Shown here: positions 45,099 through 57,331 of the stretch, one piece after another | Numbering within the stretch: position 1 is the first letter of the stretch | How the letters are laid out: the number at the start of each line of letters is the position of its first letter | Source: Atrina japonica | Lineage: Eukaryota > Mollusca > Bivalvia > Pterioida > Pinnidae | NCBI GenBank assembly: GCA_030159075.1 | Contig: BROG01000252.1 | Span: forward strand, 310,001-374,000 | Direction of reading: 5' to 3' | Length of the DNA: 64,000 bases | Made by a program: the position numbers and the translations under genes | The notes under the pieces: generated by a model | Database searches by the model: none | What the model was told of the DNA's origin: nothing | What the model saw: only the letters and a program-made list of their open reading frames with translations

Positions 45099-47387
45099 AT
45101 GAATCGTCTGCCACGCACTTTGTCTATCTGGCTGATTTTCTTTGCAAATATTTCAACAAATTTGAGTGCCTTTATATTTCAATATTATTTCACATCAGAC
45201 AAAACCTTTCTACCTTGGAATCCACCGCAGCATAATCGTTCGGACTTGTTCTGTAGGAATACATCTCCAGTTTTCCATTCGTTCAGGGATAAGATCTGTG
45301 CATGTTTTTCAACATCAGAATGGGAATTGAATATCACAGACGTAGGTCATCTAGATTTGGAATATTTAAATAGAAGAGGATTAACTGTCATAAGGACATG
45401 GAACACAAGATCATCGATATTGTCTAGGATCAAACATACAAATGGTTTCATGTCTAAATTTCCAGGTAATATTTGTAACTTTCCGAAAATTGTCGAAATA
45501 GATTTTAGCAATAACAGGATTGATGAAATCGGAAATCTGAGTTGTGTAGAGAGACTGGATGTTTTAAATTTGAGGGGAAATTTGATATATCGCATTTCCG
45601 CGAGTTCTTTTATAGGTCTTCGATACCTTCGAAAAGTATATTTCTCTGGGAACAAAATTACTGACATTGAACCATTCACATTCAATCAACAAAATATCGG
45701 ACTTTTGGAAATTGATTTATCAAGAAATAATTTGACAGAAATAGACATTTCAAATGTTATTTTGTTTAAAAGCTTTTGTAGAATATCTTTTGCAAGCAAC
45801 AAAATATCTAGAGTCATTAACAAATCCAATTTCTCTGAGAACATTCGTGAAGATTACGGTGATGGAGGATTGATAGATTTATCAAACAATCAAATGTCAG
45901 TGCTTCCTTATCCAGAGACAGTCGGACTCACGCATATAGAAAAACTCGGCAAGCTTTTCTTTTACAGATTTCTGGTGAATCTTAAAAACAATTATTTCAA
46001 CTGCGATTGCCATGTAGAAAGATATGCCAGACCCGCAATATCTATACCTGATAAATATAAAATACCACTTGATATGGGCTACGACTGTTACAATCCTCCA
46101 AGTATGCGAGGACATTCCATGGTTGAGTACATCAATGAATCACGGTTTGATTCTTTTATTTGTAACTTCACAAATACCGGAAGTGATAAATGTCCCTCTA
46201 GATGTGATTGTTATTACCAACCATCCAGAGAAAGAATGGTTATAAATTGCACATCTGTATATATGGGAACTACTCTTCCTAGATTAAATATATCCTCCAT
46301 AATGCAATCTATAAACATAACATTCAGATCAGTCCCACCGCTAGAACTTTATTTTGCAAAAAATTCCATAGAATCGTTGACATATGTGGACTACTTGACG
46401 AATACCAGCAGACTGGATTTGTCAAATAATGATTTACATGTCGTCACAAGAAAAGCAGTCAGACATTTGGAATATGATGTATATGTTAATTTTAGCTACA
46501 ACAGAAACTTGCGCCACTTACCACGTGCTTTTTCGTATTTTAGCTATAACAGGTTTACTTTTGGCGAACTTAGATTAGATTGCGACTGCGAGCTTGTTGA
46601 CTGGCTACCACAGTGGATACAAACTGCAACTGATTTCGGGAAAAATAATATTACGTGTATGCATGCCGGGGGATCGATACCCATGGTTAATTTTACAAAA
46701 CAATACTTAAATTGTGACTTAGATAACAATGTGGAATTCGTGTGGATCTGTTTAGCTACAGCTAGTCTTTTACTTGTCATAGTAAATGGGGCTATTTATT
46801 TATTACGGTACGATCTTTACATTCTAATCCGAAATAATTACCTGCAAAACATTGCAAAGACTGATGATCTATATGACGTATACTTATCAATTGAAGAAGA
46901 AAATGAGAATCTTCGATACTGGATTCTCCGTGTATTTTGTCCGTATTTACAGCTTCAACAGTACAAGGTATTCCTTCCATTACGTGATTTACCACTGGGA
47001 GAGTTTAGGGAGGAAGGCATTGTTACTGGAATCACGAGAAGTAATACATACATTATTTTTCTTTCCGAACGTTTTGCATCAAATTCTGAAAAATGGATGG
47101 TTATAGAATGGAAATATATCTGGAATATGTATAAACAAAACAAAGGCAAGAAAATCTTAGTGGTAAACTTTGATCACGTGAGATACAGAAATATCCATCA
47201 GAGTAATTTAAGAGCGATGTTACGATTGGGTTTGATTCTAAATTTTAGTAATCATAACGATTTGTTTATGAAAGAGGTAATTAAAATGATTGGCCCTCCA
47301 ATGAGAAATAAGATAAATTTTGATAGGGTCTCTAAACCCAAATTTAAACTTCCTGATGATAAAATGATGGCGATACAATACAGATAA
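45099..47387 (+). CDS. Toll-like receptor, multiple-cysteine-cluster type, intronless
   Basis: Single-exon membrane receptor of 762 aa. It carries an extracellular leucine-rich-repeat sensor and an intracellular TIR domain that normally recruits MyD88-type adaptors. Layout: signal peptide (about 1-24); early Cys pair (FCRNTS, CACF, 50-70); LRRs with DFSNNRIDEI, VYFSGNKITDIEPF and IDLSNNQMSVL; a first LRR-CT cap (NCDCHV, near 300); an LRR-NT (CPSRCDCYY, near 365); a further LRR block (LDLSNNDLHVV); a second cap (DCDCELVDWL, near 493); transmembrane segment about 546-568; and TIR about 588-735. Box 1 is YDVYLSI. The BB loop is RDLPLG, keeping R, D and P. A box 3 FW motif is not obvious. Many N-x-S/T sites. 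The ATG at 45099 gives a good signal peptide. The ligand cannot be inferred. Confidence 0.92.
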   Translation: MNRLPRTLSIWLIFFANISTNLSAFIFQYYFTSDKTFLPWNPPQHNRSDLFCRNTSPVFHSFRDKICACFSTSEWELNITDVGHLDLEYLNRRGLTVIRTWNTRSSILSRIKHTNGFMSKFPGNICNFPKIVEIDFSNNRIDEIGNLSCVERLDVLNLRGNLIYRISASSFIGLRYLRKVYFSGNKITDIEPFTFNQQNIGLLEIDLSRNNLTEIDISNVILFKSFCRISFASNKISRVINKSNFSENIREDYGDGGLIDLSNNQMSVLPYPETVGLTHIEKLGKLFFYRFLVNLKNNYFNCDCHVERYARPAISIPDKYKIPLDMGYDCYNPPSMRGHSMVEYINESRFDSFICNFTNTGSDKCPSRCDCYYQPSRERMVINCTSVYMGTTLPRLNISSIMQSINITFRSVPPLELYFAKNSIESLTYVDYLTNTSRLDLSNNDLHVVTRKAVRHLEYDVYVNFSYNRNLRHLPRAFSYFSYNRFTFGELRLDCDCELVDWLPQWIQTATDFGKNNITCMHAGGSIPMVNFTKQYLNCDLDNNVEFVWICLATASLLLVIVNGAIYLLRYDLYILIRNNYLQNIAKTDDLYDVYLSIEEENENLRYWILRVFCPYLQLQQYKVFLPLRDLPLGEFREEGIVTGITRSNTYIIFLSERFASNSEKWMVIEWKYIWNMYKQNKGKKILVVNFDHVRYRNIHQSNLRAMLRLGLILNFSNHNDLFMKEVIKMIGPPMRNKINFDRVSKPKFKLPDDKMMAIQYR

Positions 47388-48732
47388 AATAATGTCAGTC
47401 CTAATACGCTTAAGTGTAATAATCCTTACTCGCTTAAAGTGGCATTAGGTTTTTTTTTTGTAACAAAAATATTCGTTTCTTATTATTTGAATTTATTTAC
47501 AATAACAATAAGAGATAAACATAGGCATAAATTATTACAATGTATACACTACTTAAAGTTTGCTAAGCACCAAGTTTTCCACACATCACTGGGAAGTCTA
47601 CATTATATATATCTATGATATTTATATTGGACAACGTGATATATCGAGAAGAAGTGTACACATTACCTTGAATGACAGGCAATTTCGTCGTGCAACTCGT
47701 GAAATCGAAGTGACCCTGAATTTTCATAGTGTTTATTTTACACTGGATATGTGTACCCGACATATTCGTTTCTTACTACTTGGATTTATTACAATAACAA
47801 ATAAGAGATAAACATAGGCATAAATTATCCTATTTTTATATGTGAAAAAGGTCAGGTCCAGTGCTGTATGCATATACAGGAAGTAAGGTCCAATTAATCA
47901 TTTGCTATCGAATAATTGCCAAACTGGGTTTCTCAAGCAATTTTCACAAAATATATAGGAAGTTAAGAATTTTTATGCCATTGTATATTATGAACATAAT
48001 ACCAAAGATATAATGCTCAAGACAAATGTTCAAAAATGATACAAAATCTCGATTAGAGTGTAAACTTTAATTTACAACAAAACTGCGACGTGCACAGAAA
48101 CTCTGTCAAATGCCAATACGTTCGGTCCATTTTGCGTTATTCGAACACACGATTCCAAGTTTTATCTATGTATTGAAGACGGTGTAATAATCGATCCGTC
48201 AAAGTAAAACCTTACGTGTTATAATAGGGCTTGATATACCGCAAAGATCAAAATTAGGGTTGAGTTTAAACCGCCAATGTTAAAACATAAATATATTTCC
48301 CCTTGAAAATCAATACCACTACTAAAGATAGCTCTGTTGTCGTCATTAGTTCGCTTCATAAGGATGTGAGTGAAATAAATGCATTGGTCGAGACAGTATA
48401 CGGTATTCCTAACAGTATAATAACAGTTCTCATTTATACTGCAAGTCTAAAACAGGGGAATTTGATAAAACTTCTTTGACCTAAACTAATATTCATACAG
48501 GAAGTAACCTTGTTTTATATCTTTAAAATTAGTATATAAAATTGTTCATTTTTTTTCAAAGTGTCCAAATTTAAAAGTAGAGTGTTGATCTACACACAAC
48601 ATACATTCTATTAAAAATTTGATTTTGAATAGACATTGGCATGCGTTATTTTCCGACAATTTATAATGACATAGTAGATAATTGAAAAAGTATTTGAACT
48701 TTTTAAACTAATAAATTAGTTTTATTATATGC
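47388..48732. other. Downstream flank of TLR A
   Basis: Contains two near-direct copies of taagagataaacataggcataaatta (approximately 47508 and 47800) bracketing about 270 bp. Also contains a copy of element D. No gene; the 83-codon frame at 47560 is not recognisable. Confidence 0.5.
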
Positions 48733-48799
48733 GTGACAACAAAGACCCATTATTCATTTTCTTACACTGTGCCAGGAACAGGAATTCTAATTTTTTTTT

Positions 48800-49048
48800 T
48801 ATTTTTAATACTTTTAAAACATTCTGCTTCTTACCTAGATTTACTCCTGTCAATTGGAAAGGACGGTCAACTTCACACCTCCCTTTATGACAAACGCGAC
48901 GATTTCAATTTCCATATCACGAACTTTCCATTTCTAAGTTGCAATATTCTATCATCTCCTGTCTATGACGTTTTCACAACTTATACGTTATGCCAGGGCA
49001 TGCTTTACTTACGAATGTTTTATTCTGAGAGCGAAACGACTCGCCAAT
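48800..49048 (+). pseudogene. Retroelement reverse-transcriptase C-terminal fragment
   Basis: One frame reads YLDLLLSIGKDGQLHTSLYD followed by KRDDFNFHITNFPF. Then, after a frame change near 48968, QLIRYARACFTYECFILRA. These two blocks in this order are typical of the end of a reverse transcriptase found in invertebrate retroelements. The frameshift and the stop at 49048-49050 show it is dead. The family is not determined. A sister copy lies in unit B at 55030-55256. Confidence 0.6.
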
Positions 49049-50339
49049 AAACTACTTACATAAGGTTACGTTGTTGAACACTTGAAATCGTCGTGTAAGG
49101 ATTTATATCTACATACTAACTGGATTTCCCTTTGTTGCAAGTATATATAGCGATATATTGCATATGTAGTATTTGCGTCTCGTTAAAAAAATCCACTTAT
49201 ACGGTAGTTATGGGTTCTCAGAATGTCTTCATCTAGGTTAAGGTAGTGTTTAATCCAAAGACTAAAAAAAGCGATTGTTCTTTCTCCTTCTTTCTTTACT
49301 TCTTTATTTGTGTGATTGAGCCAGACTGTGTGTGAGATGGAGTGAATGAAAAAGGTGATAAATATGATCTTGCTTTCATGCAAATTTTCAACATAATATT
49401 ATTGAAGAACTTGATCAATATCTTTTTTGTCATAATTTGTTTATTAGATATGCATCTACATCTACATTTATGTTTCATATCTGTGAACAACAGCAGAAAA
49501 TAAATGGTTCTTCTTTGTGTTTATTGTGTTAACTTCCGCATTTGTTTCCCTTCTATTGTTTTTTATTTCGTCGTTGTTAAGCCCTACTCTCCGCGCGGCT
49601 GACGTCCGAAATCGAATTTTTTTTCTCATTCATTCTCTAAATATCGTTAACCAACAAGAACCAATCTTGAAAAGACGTTTTTGCATAACTAAAACCCGAA
49701 GTATAGTATCGATTCACAGAAACATACCTTTTGGCACTTAATATTATTATAAGACGTAAGCTTTCCTATGTTGTCCATGTGTGGAAATCATGACCCGATA
49801 CCCTTGGAGCATTACATTGTCAATATATGAAAGATGTTTAAGTAGCAGTTATATATAATCAAAATGTCCATGTTTAATATTTTTAAAATGTTTGATCAAT
49901 TATACTAATACATATCTTTACTTCTTGTGTACTTTTTTGTCCGACAGGGTATCCTCTGTTAGTCATTCAAAATGTCTGATATACTTTGCTTACCTTTTTG
50001 AATATTTGGAACTGCTGAATAATTACGTCATAGTAAACGCGGACAGAACCCGGCTGGGCGATTGACAATTTTGCGATCCCCCGACTCCATGGAATTTGTT
50101 GGATTTTCACAACGCTATGTCGTCTATATGAAAGTTATAAAAAGTTATGCTACAACTCGAGTAAGATATTACACCTTTACTCAGTTCAATGAAACATACA
50201 AAAAGTGAATAAACGTTAATTATCAAATCTGTATAACTACAGTTTCAAAAGCTATTTTTCCCATTAGGTTGGTGATCAGCAGTTTCCTAATATTTTTTTC
50301 CAGAAAACCTTGTCACTCAACGTATGTACATGCATGTAC

Positions 50340-50480
50340 ATATATACTATGAGTTTTCATCCGGAGCCATTATCTTTCTAATGGTTTGATCTCAAGTGGT
50401 CCGTGTTTGTCCATTTTTTACCAGATGTGTACCTATATCCTGGACATCCTAATGATTTATTCTTTGGTATCTGAGATTTT
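50340..50480 (+). repeat. R1 element fragment in unit A
   Basis: catccggagccattatcttt, caagtggtccgtgtttgtcc, cctggacatcct and ctttggtatctgagatttt match the right half of R1. A copy in unit B lies at 56617-56740. Confidence 0.6.
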
Positions 50481-51153
50481 TTATATCATGCATAGGAATG
50501 TAAAACTAAGATAATGATCTGAAAACAATAACAAGTTCAATGTACACTTATTGGTTAGACATTTCAATAAAGTTGTGGTGTCAAATTATTGTATTAAAAT
50601 AAATATTATATTTAAAATTCGCTTCGGATAAGTGTACAAGGATATGCGCTTGTTCAATTAAACTTTGACCTCTACAGGGACGATCGGACAAACAAGCGCT
50701 GAATAAGAATGTATGTTACCATCTGTTGTATATATACTAAAGAGCGCGATACTGACACGTGGGTTTAGTAGAATTTCGTCTTGTGAAAGTGATCAGCATA
50801 TATATGAAGTATTATCAGAATTCAAGTTTAAATGACTATGTCATTATTATATTACATGAGTTAGCATTTGAAGTCTATCACATGATATTTACATTTCCCG
50901 CAGCAGTCTCCGTTAATCTAGACGTCGTTTATATCAGCTATAAATGAAGTTCTTTATATGACGTCACACAGTGAAGTAGCGTCATTCATAACATGACGTC
51001 ACACCAAGAATATTTCATTCAGAAAAACACTATACTTTACTGTTCTGCCTCGAACTTCGCTGTTCCATCATAATAAGACCGGTCATGTATAAGGCGATAT
51101 ATATTCTATTCCTTTATTTTGTTTTTCAATTTGAAAACTATGATATGTAAATA

Positions 51154-51316
51154 TAACGAATGAACGCTTGTCAGAGTGTATTTATTGTCAATATGGATGC
51201 CGTTTGGGTGACAGATAAATAGTCATGATGCCCTAGCGGGTGCCATTCTATTTATCTGCCATCCAAACGGTATCCATATTAACAATAAATGTACTCTGAC
51301 AAGCGTTTATTTGTTA
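51154..51316. mobile_element. Foldback element in unit A
   Basis: Two arms of about 65 bp in inverted orientation: aacgcttgtcagagtgtatt / gtactctgacaagcgttt and tatggatgccgtttgg / ccaaacggtatccata. A loop of about 25 bp separates them. A sister copy lies at the matching place in unit B (57174-57331), so it predates that duplication. Confidence 0.8.
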
Positions 51317-51899
51317 TATAGATGACAACATTAAAATTATTATTCAAATAGATTTAAAATATGCTTTTTACGTCATGTGATATAATAGTGAAATTCAAAG
51401 TGGAAAAAATACGTGAGATTTTGACAAAATGTTTAGTTGGTAATATTGATATCCCCTTATCACATGATACTTCATCAGAGAAAATCTTTATCTTCTTCCT
51501 GGTTCGTAACATAACATGCTTGTCTTAGTCATAAGTATCAATATAATATTATTTAAATGAGCAAATATAAGCTTAGTTTGCAAAACATCAGTGCCTCTAT
51601 TTCCTTTCTGTGTTTGTTTTATGCGTCATTTAAATTTGTCTGATTATTTTTTATAGTTGTTGTTTGTATTTTTTTTTCTTTTATCTGAATAAATTATTGA
51701 GTTGATATTTCCGTGTTTTGTTTGCCATTTAAAAAGATAAAAAAACCCACACAGACAATACATAGAAAGAGTATTAAATGGGATATTTAATTTTGATGAA
51801 GTAAAACTTTTGTTTGATTATTTCCATTAGTTGTTGTTTGTAGTGTTTTTCCTTTTCATTTGGATATATTATTGAATTGATAGTTCGTGTTTTCTTTGC

Positions 51900-52165
51900 T
51901 TTTTAAATAATGAATCGCTTAAAAATACAAAACTATCTGATGACAGATTCATGTAATAATTCCTAACTCCACATATATTATTAGATGACTGAAGACAATT
52001 GAATTATTTGATGATATAAAAGTATCTGACATATGAATCATTTAAAATACAAAAAGTATCTGACATATGAATTATTTAAATACAAAAGTATCTGAGAAAT
52101 GAATCATTAGATAAAACAAATGAATAATTTAAAAATATAGCAATATCTGATGAAAGAATCGTTAA
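51900..52165. repeat. S55-related minisatellite block, unit A
   Basis: aaaagtatctgacatatgaa, tcattagataaaacaaatga and aatttaaaaatata units match the 39560-40310 array, but only three to four degenerate copies remain. Confidence 0.7.
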
Positions 52166-52502
52166 TTAATAATTCATAAGTATCATAAGACAAATTAAAG
52201 CATTTATTTACACAAAACTATTTAATGAACAAAACTTAAAGTGACATTTGCTGTGTTTACCAAATTCGTTTTTTCTACTTTTACTACTAGTGCTTGATGT
52301 ACTTATATTCCTATATCTTTTGTTGAAATAATGTCCGGTCCTGTGTGATTATCATATACAAGGGTGGGTTGGTTAATCAATTGACACTGAAAAAGTACCA
52401 AAATTTGGTTTCTCCAGCAATCTTCACAAAATATATAGGAATTCAACTATTTTCATTCCTGTGTATATCTGCGTTATTGTATATCAGATAATATATGTAT
52501 GT

Positions 52503-52504
52503 GA

Positions 52505-52577
<73 letters not shown>
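52503..52577. repeat. (TA)n microsatellite
   Basis: Pure TA, absent or very short at the corresponding place in unit C (about 58436). Confidence 0.95.
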
Positions 52578-52578
<1 letters not shown>

Positions 52579-53030
52579 TCACACACAGTGTATCTTGTAT
52601 GGATGTCTCCATAGATATTCACTATCATGATTATGTGTTTGAATTCACGTGAGAAATTATGATTTTTTTACAGTAAATGGTCAATATTTGATCTAAATAC
52701 TGGATAACCTAGCTTTTGGGACTTTCTTTCTTTCACTTTCTTTCGCCATGTTTTTCCTTTCCGTTCAAAGACAGGAAAATATAACAATGTAATCATAGGC
52801 ATAAACTATGCATATCCAAATGAGTTTTTTTATTCTCTGGCTTGCTCATATGTCAGATAACACGAAAATTTGTATAATTAATTCTTGAGTAAAACCGAAA
52901 ATAGGTACGTTTGATCGCGTTTTTCCATACACAGCAAACGGGGTTATGGTATCAGAAATAATTTGGTGTTACCGTTATACTGAAGAAAAAACACACGTAG
53001 TGCTAACGATTTTTATAACATTTTCTAAAT

Positions 53031-53989
53031 ATGCATCGTCTGCACTGTACTTGGTCCATCATGTTGATTTTCTTTGATAATATTGCAACAAATGTGAGAG
53101 TCATTACATTTGGAATATGATGTATATGTTGATTTTAGCTACAACAGAAACGCGCTTTTTCGTATGTTATCTATAACAGGTTAACTTTTGGCGAACTTAA
53201 ATTAGATTGCGACTGCGAGCTTGTTGACTGGCTACCACAGTGGATACAAACTGCAACTGATTTCGGGGAAAATAATATTACGTGTATGTATGCCGGGGAT
53301 CGTGCTACCCATGGGTTAATTTTACAAAACAAAAATACTTAAATTGTGACTTTTAGATAACAATGTGGTATTTTTCGTGTGGATCTGTTTAGCTACAGCT
53401 AGTCTTTACTTGATCATAGTAAATGGGTCTATTTATTTATTCCGAAATAATTACCTGCTAAACATTGCAAAGACTGATGATCTATATGACGTATACTTAT
53501 CAATTGAAGAAGAAAATGAGAATCTTCGATACTGGATTGTTCGTGTATTTTGTCCGTATTTACAGCTTCAACAGTACAAGATATTCCTTCCATTACTGGA
53601 AGAGTTTAGGGAGGAAGGCATTGTTACTGGAATCACGAGAAGTAATACATACTTTTTTTTTTCTTTCCGAAAGTATTGCATCAAATTCTGAAAAATGGAT
53701 GGTCATAGAATGGAAATATATCTGGAATATGTATACACGAAACAAAGACAAGAAAATCTTAGTGGTAAACTTTGATCACGTGAGATACAGAAATATCCAT
53801 CAGAATAATTGAAGAGTGATGTTACGATTGGGTTTGATTCTAAATTTTAGTAATCATAACGATTTGTTTATGAAAGAGGTAATTGAAACGATTGGCCCTG
53901 CAATGATAAATAAGATAAATTTTGATAGGGTCTCTAAACCCCAATTTAAACTTCCTGATGATAAAATGATGGCGATACAATACAGATAA
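53031..53989 (+). pseudogene. Truncated TLR copy B
   Basis: Begins with an ATG and the remains of the signal peptide, then jumps at about 53098-53102 to sequence equal to 46458 of TLR A, losing about 1.29 kb (roughly 430 codons) of ectodomain. The remainder covers the second LRR-CT cap, transmembrane segment and TIR. Lesions seen: indels around the cap (for example near 53300 and 53335), a T-run expansion near 53653 that shifts frame, and TGA in place of TTA at 53810-53812. The longest open piece (53365-53691) spans the transmembrane segment and the first half of TIR. It lacks the 8-residue stretch present after the membrane in copy A. Confidence 0.85.
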
Positions 53990-54206
53990 AATAATGTCAG
54001 TCCTTATACGCTTAAGTGTAATAATATAATCCTTACTCGATTAAAGGGACATAAGCTGTGTTTTTCAACAAAAACATTTCTTTCTTATTATTTGAATTTA
54101 TTTACAATAACAATAAGAGATATACAGAGGCATAAAGTATTACAATGTATACACTACTGAAAGTTTGCTGAGCACCAAGTTTTCCACACATCACTGGGAA
54201 ATCTAC

Positions 54207-54208
<2 letters not shown>

Positions 54209-54256
<48 letters not shown>
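54209..54256. repeat. (TA)n microsatellite
   Basis: TA tract expanded in unit B; unit A has only atatatatct at this place (47606). Confidence 0.9.
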
Positions 54257-54260
<4 letters not shown>

Positions 54261-55029
54261 TTGGACAAAGTGATGTATCGAGAAGAAGTGTACACATTAC
54301 CTTGAATGACAGGCAATTTCGTCATGCAACTCGTGAAATCGAAGTGACCCTGAATTTTCATAGTCTTTATTTTACATCTATGTATTGAAGACGGTGTAAT
54401 AATCGACCTGTCGAAGCAAAACCTTACGTGTTATAATAGGGCTTGATATACCGCAAAGATCAAAATTGGGTTTGAGTTTAAACCGCCAATGTTAAAACAT
54501 AAATATATTTCCCCTTAAAAATCAATACCACTACTAAAGATAGCTCTTTTGTCGTCATTAGTTCGCTTCATAAGGATGTGAGTGAAATAAATGCATTGGT
54601 TGAGACAGTATACGGTATTCCTAACAGTATGATAACAGTTCTCATTTATACTGCAAGTCTAAAACAGGGGAATTTGATAAAATTTCTTTGACCTAAACTA
54701 ATATTCAAACAGGAAGTAACCTTGATTTATATTTTTAAAATTAGTATGTAAAATTGTTCATTTTTTCAGAGTGTCCAAATTTAAAAGTAGAGTGTTGATC
54801 TACACACAACATACATTCTATTAAAAATATGATTTTGAATAGACATTGGCATGCGTTATTTCCCGACAATTTATAATGACATAGTAGATAATTGAAAAAG
54901 TATTTGAACTTTTTAAACTAATAAATTAGTTTTATTATATGCGTGACAACAAAGACCCATTATTCATTTTCTTACACTGTGCCAGGAACAGGAATTCTAT
55001 TTTTTTTATTTTAAATACTTTTAAAACAT

Positions 55030-55256
55030 TCTGCTTCTTACCTGTATTTACTCCTGTCGATTGGAAAAGACGGTCAACTTCACACCTCCCTTTATGACAA
55101 ACGCGACGATTTCAATTTCCATATCACGAACTTTCCATTTCTAAGTTGCAATATTCTATCATCTCCTGTCTATGACGTTTTCACAACTTATACGTTATGC
55201 CAGGGCATGCTTTACTTACGAATGTTTTATTCTGAGAGAGAAACGACTCGCCAATA
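55030..55256 (+). pseudogene. Retroelement reverse-transcriptase fragment, sister copy
   Basis: Nearly identical to 48800-49048, with few substitutions and the same frame break, so it was dead before the duplication. Confidence 0.6.
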
Positions 55257-56616
55257 AACTACTTACATAAGGTTACGTTGTTGAACGGTTGAAATCGTCG
55301 TGTAAGAATTTATATCTACATACTAACTGGATTTCCCTTTGTTGCAAGTATATATAGCGATATATTGCATATGTAGTATTTACGTCTCGTTAAAAAAATC
55401 CATTTATACGGTAGTTATGGGTTCTCAGAATGTCTTCATCTAGGTCTGGTACTTCTGGTAAGCATACAATCTCCATACCCTTTGGTCAGGTGGGTCTTTA
55501 GGTGTTCTGCCAAATTCGAGCTAGGCTTAGCTAAAAAGGTGATAAATATAATCTTGCTTTCATGCTAATTTTCAACATAATATTATTGAAGAACTTGTTG
55601 ATCAACATGTTTTTTGTCATAATTTGTTTATTAGATATACATCTACATCTACATTTATGTTTCATATCTGTGAACAACAGCAGAAAATAAATGGTTCTTC
55701 TTTGTATTTATTGTGTTAACTTCCGCATTTGTTTCCCTTTTAGTTTTTTATTTCGTCGTTGTTTAGCCCTACTCTCCGCGCAGCTGACGTCGGAAATCGG
55801 ATTTTTTTCTCATTCATTCTCTAAATATCGTTAACCAACAAGAACCAATCTTGAAAAGACGTTTTTGCATAAATAAAACCCGAAGTATAGTATCGATTCA
55901 CAGAAACATACCTTTTGGCACTTAATATTAGTAAAAGAAGTAAGCTTTCCTATGTTGTCCATGTGTGGAAATCATGACCCGATACCCTTGGAGCATTACA
56001 TTGTAAATATATGAAAGATGTTTAAGTAGCAGTTATATATAATTAAAATGTCCATGTTAAATATTTAGATGTTTGATCAATTATACTAATACATATCTTT
56101 ACTTCTTTGTGTACTTTTTTGTCCGACAGAGTATCCTCTGTTAGTCATTCAAAATGTCTGATATACTTTGCTTACCTTTTTGAATATTTGGAACTTGGAA
56201 CATTGTAAACGCCGACAGAACCCGGCTGGGCGATTGACATTTTTGCATCCCCCGACTCCATGGTATTTGTTGGATTTTCACAACGCTATGTAGTCTTATA
56301 TGAAAGTTATAAAAAGTTATGCTACAACTCGAGTAAAATATTATACCTTTACTCAGTCCAATGAAATATTCAAAAAGTGAATAAACGTAATTTTTTCCAA
56401 TTTCCGGAATGAGCCGGCTGGACAGTAGGCATAATTTGACATAAACATGGTTATGATTACAAGTAAATTTGTTATCAAATTTGTATAACTACAGTTTCAA
56501 AAGCTATTTTTCCCATAAGGTTGATGATCAGCAGTTTCCTAATAATTTTTTTCCATAATTTTTTTACCTCGTCACTCAACGTATGTATGTGCATGTACAT
56601 ATATACTATGATTTTT

Positions 56617-56740
56617 CATCCGGAGCCATTTTCTTTCTAATGGGTTGATTTCAAAAAGTCCGTGTTTGTCCATTTTATACCAGATGTGTACCTATATCCT
56701 GGGCATCCTAATGATTTATACTTTGGTATCTGAGATTTTT
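56617..56740 (+). repeat. R1 element fragment in unit B
   Basis: Sister of 50340-50480 with small changes. Confidence 0.6.
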
Positions 56741-57173
56741 TATATCATGCATAGAATTGTAAAACCAAGTTCAATCTACACTTTTTGGTTCGACACTTCA
56801 ATAAAGTTGAGGTGTCAAATTATTGTATTAAAATAAAAATTATATTTAAAATTCGCTTCGAACATGTGTACAAGGATATACGCTTGTTCGATTGGAGTTT
56901 GACCTCTACAGGGACAATCGGACAATGAGCGCTGAATAAGAAGGTATGTTACTATCTGTTGTATGTATACCTAAAGAGCGCGATACTGACACATGGGTTT
57001 AGTAGAATTCCATCCTGTGAAAGTGAGCAGCATATATATAAAGTATTATTAGAATTCAAGTTTAAATGACTATGTCATTATTATATTACATGGGTCAGAA
57101 TTTGAATTCTATCACGATATATATTCGATTCCTTTATTTTGTTTTTCAATTTGAAAACTATGATATGTAAATG

Positions 57174-57331
57174 TAACGAATGAATGCTTGTCAGAGTGTA
57201 TTTATTGTCAATATGGATGCCATTTGGGTGACAGATAAATATTCATGATGCCCTTGCGGGTGGCATTCTATTTATCTGCCATCCAAACGGCATCCATATT
57301 AACAATCACTCTGACAAGCGTTTATTCGTTA
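57174..57331. mobile_element. Foldback element in unit B
   Basis: Sister of 51154-51316. A short deletion (aataaatgta region) shortens the right arm. Confidence 0.8.

Larger units (their letters stand above)
44700..52640. repeat. Segmental duplication, unit A (contains the intact TLR)
   Basis: The left edge (tactggataac...gacttttggatgcagtcc) and everything through the TLR and about 5 kb beyond it match units B and C in order and orientation. Non-coding landmarks in order after the TLR: element D (47826), retroelement fragment (48800), a ccgcattt...cgcgcggctgac block (about 49540-49600), an R1 piece (50340), a foldback (51154), an S55 block (51900) and element D again (52215). Confidence 0.85.

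Noticed and set aside
45347..45685. 112-codon minus-strand frame
   Set aside because: Shadow of the TLR reading frame on the opposite strand. Frames at 45897, 46544, 46792 and 59024 are likewise shadows.
53465..53812. 115-codon frame in TLR copy B as an independent gene
   Set aside because: Mostly an out-of-frame reading of the TIR sequence that becomes in-frame only after the T-run frameshift.
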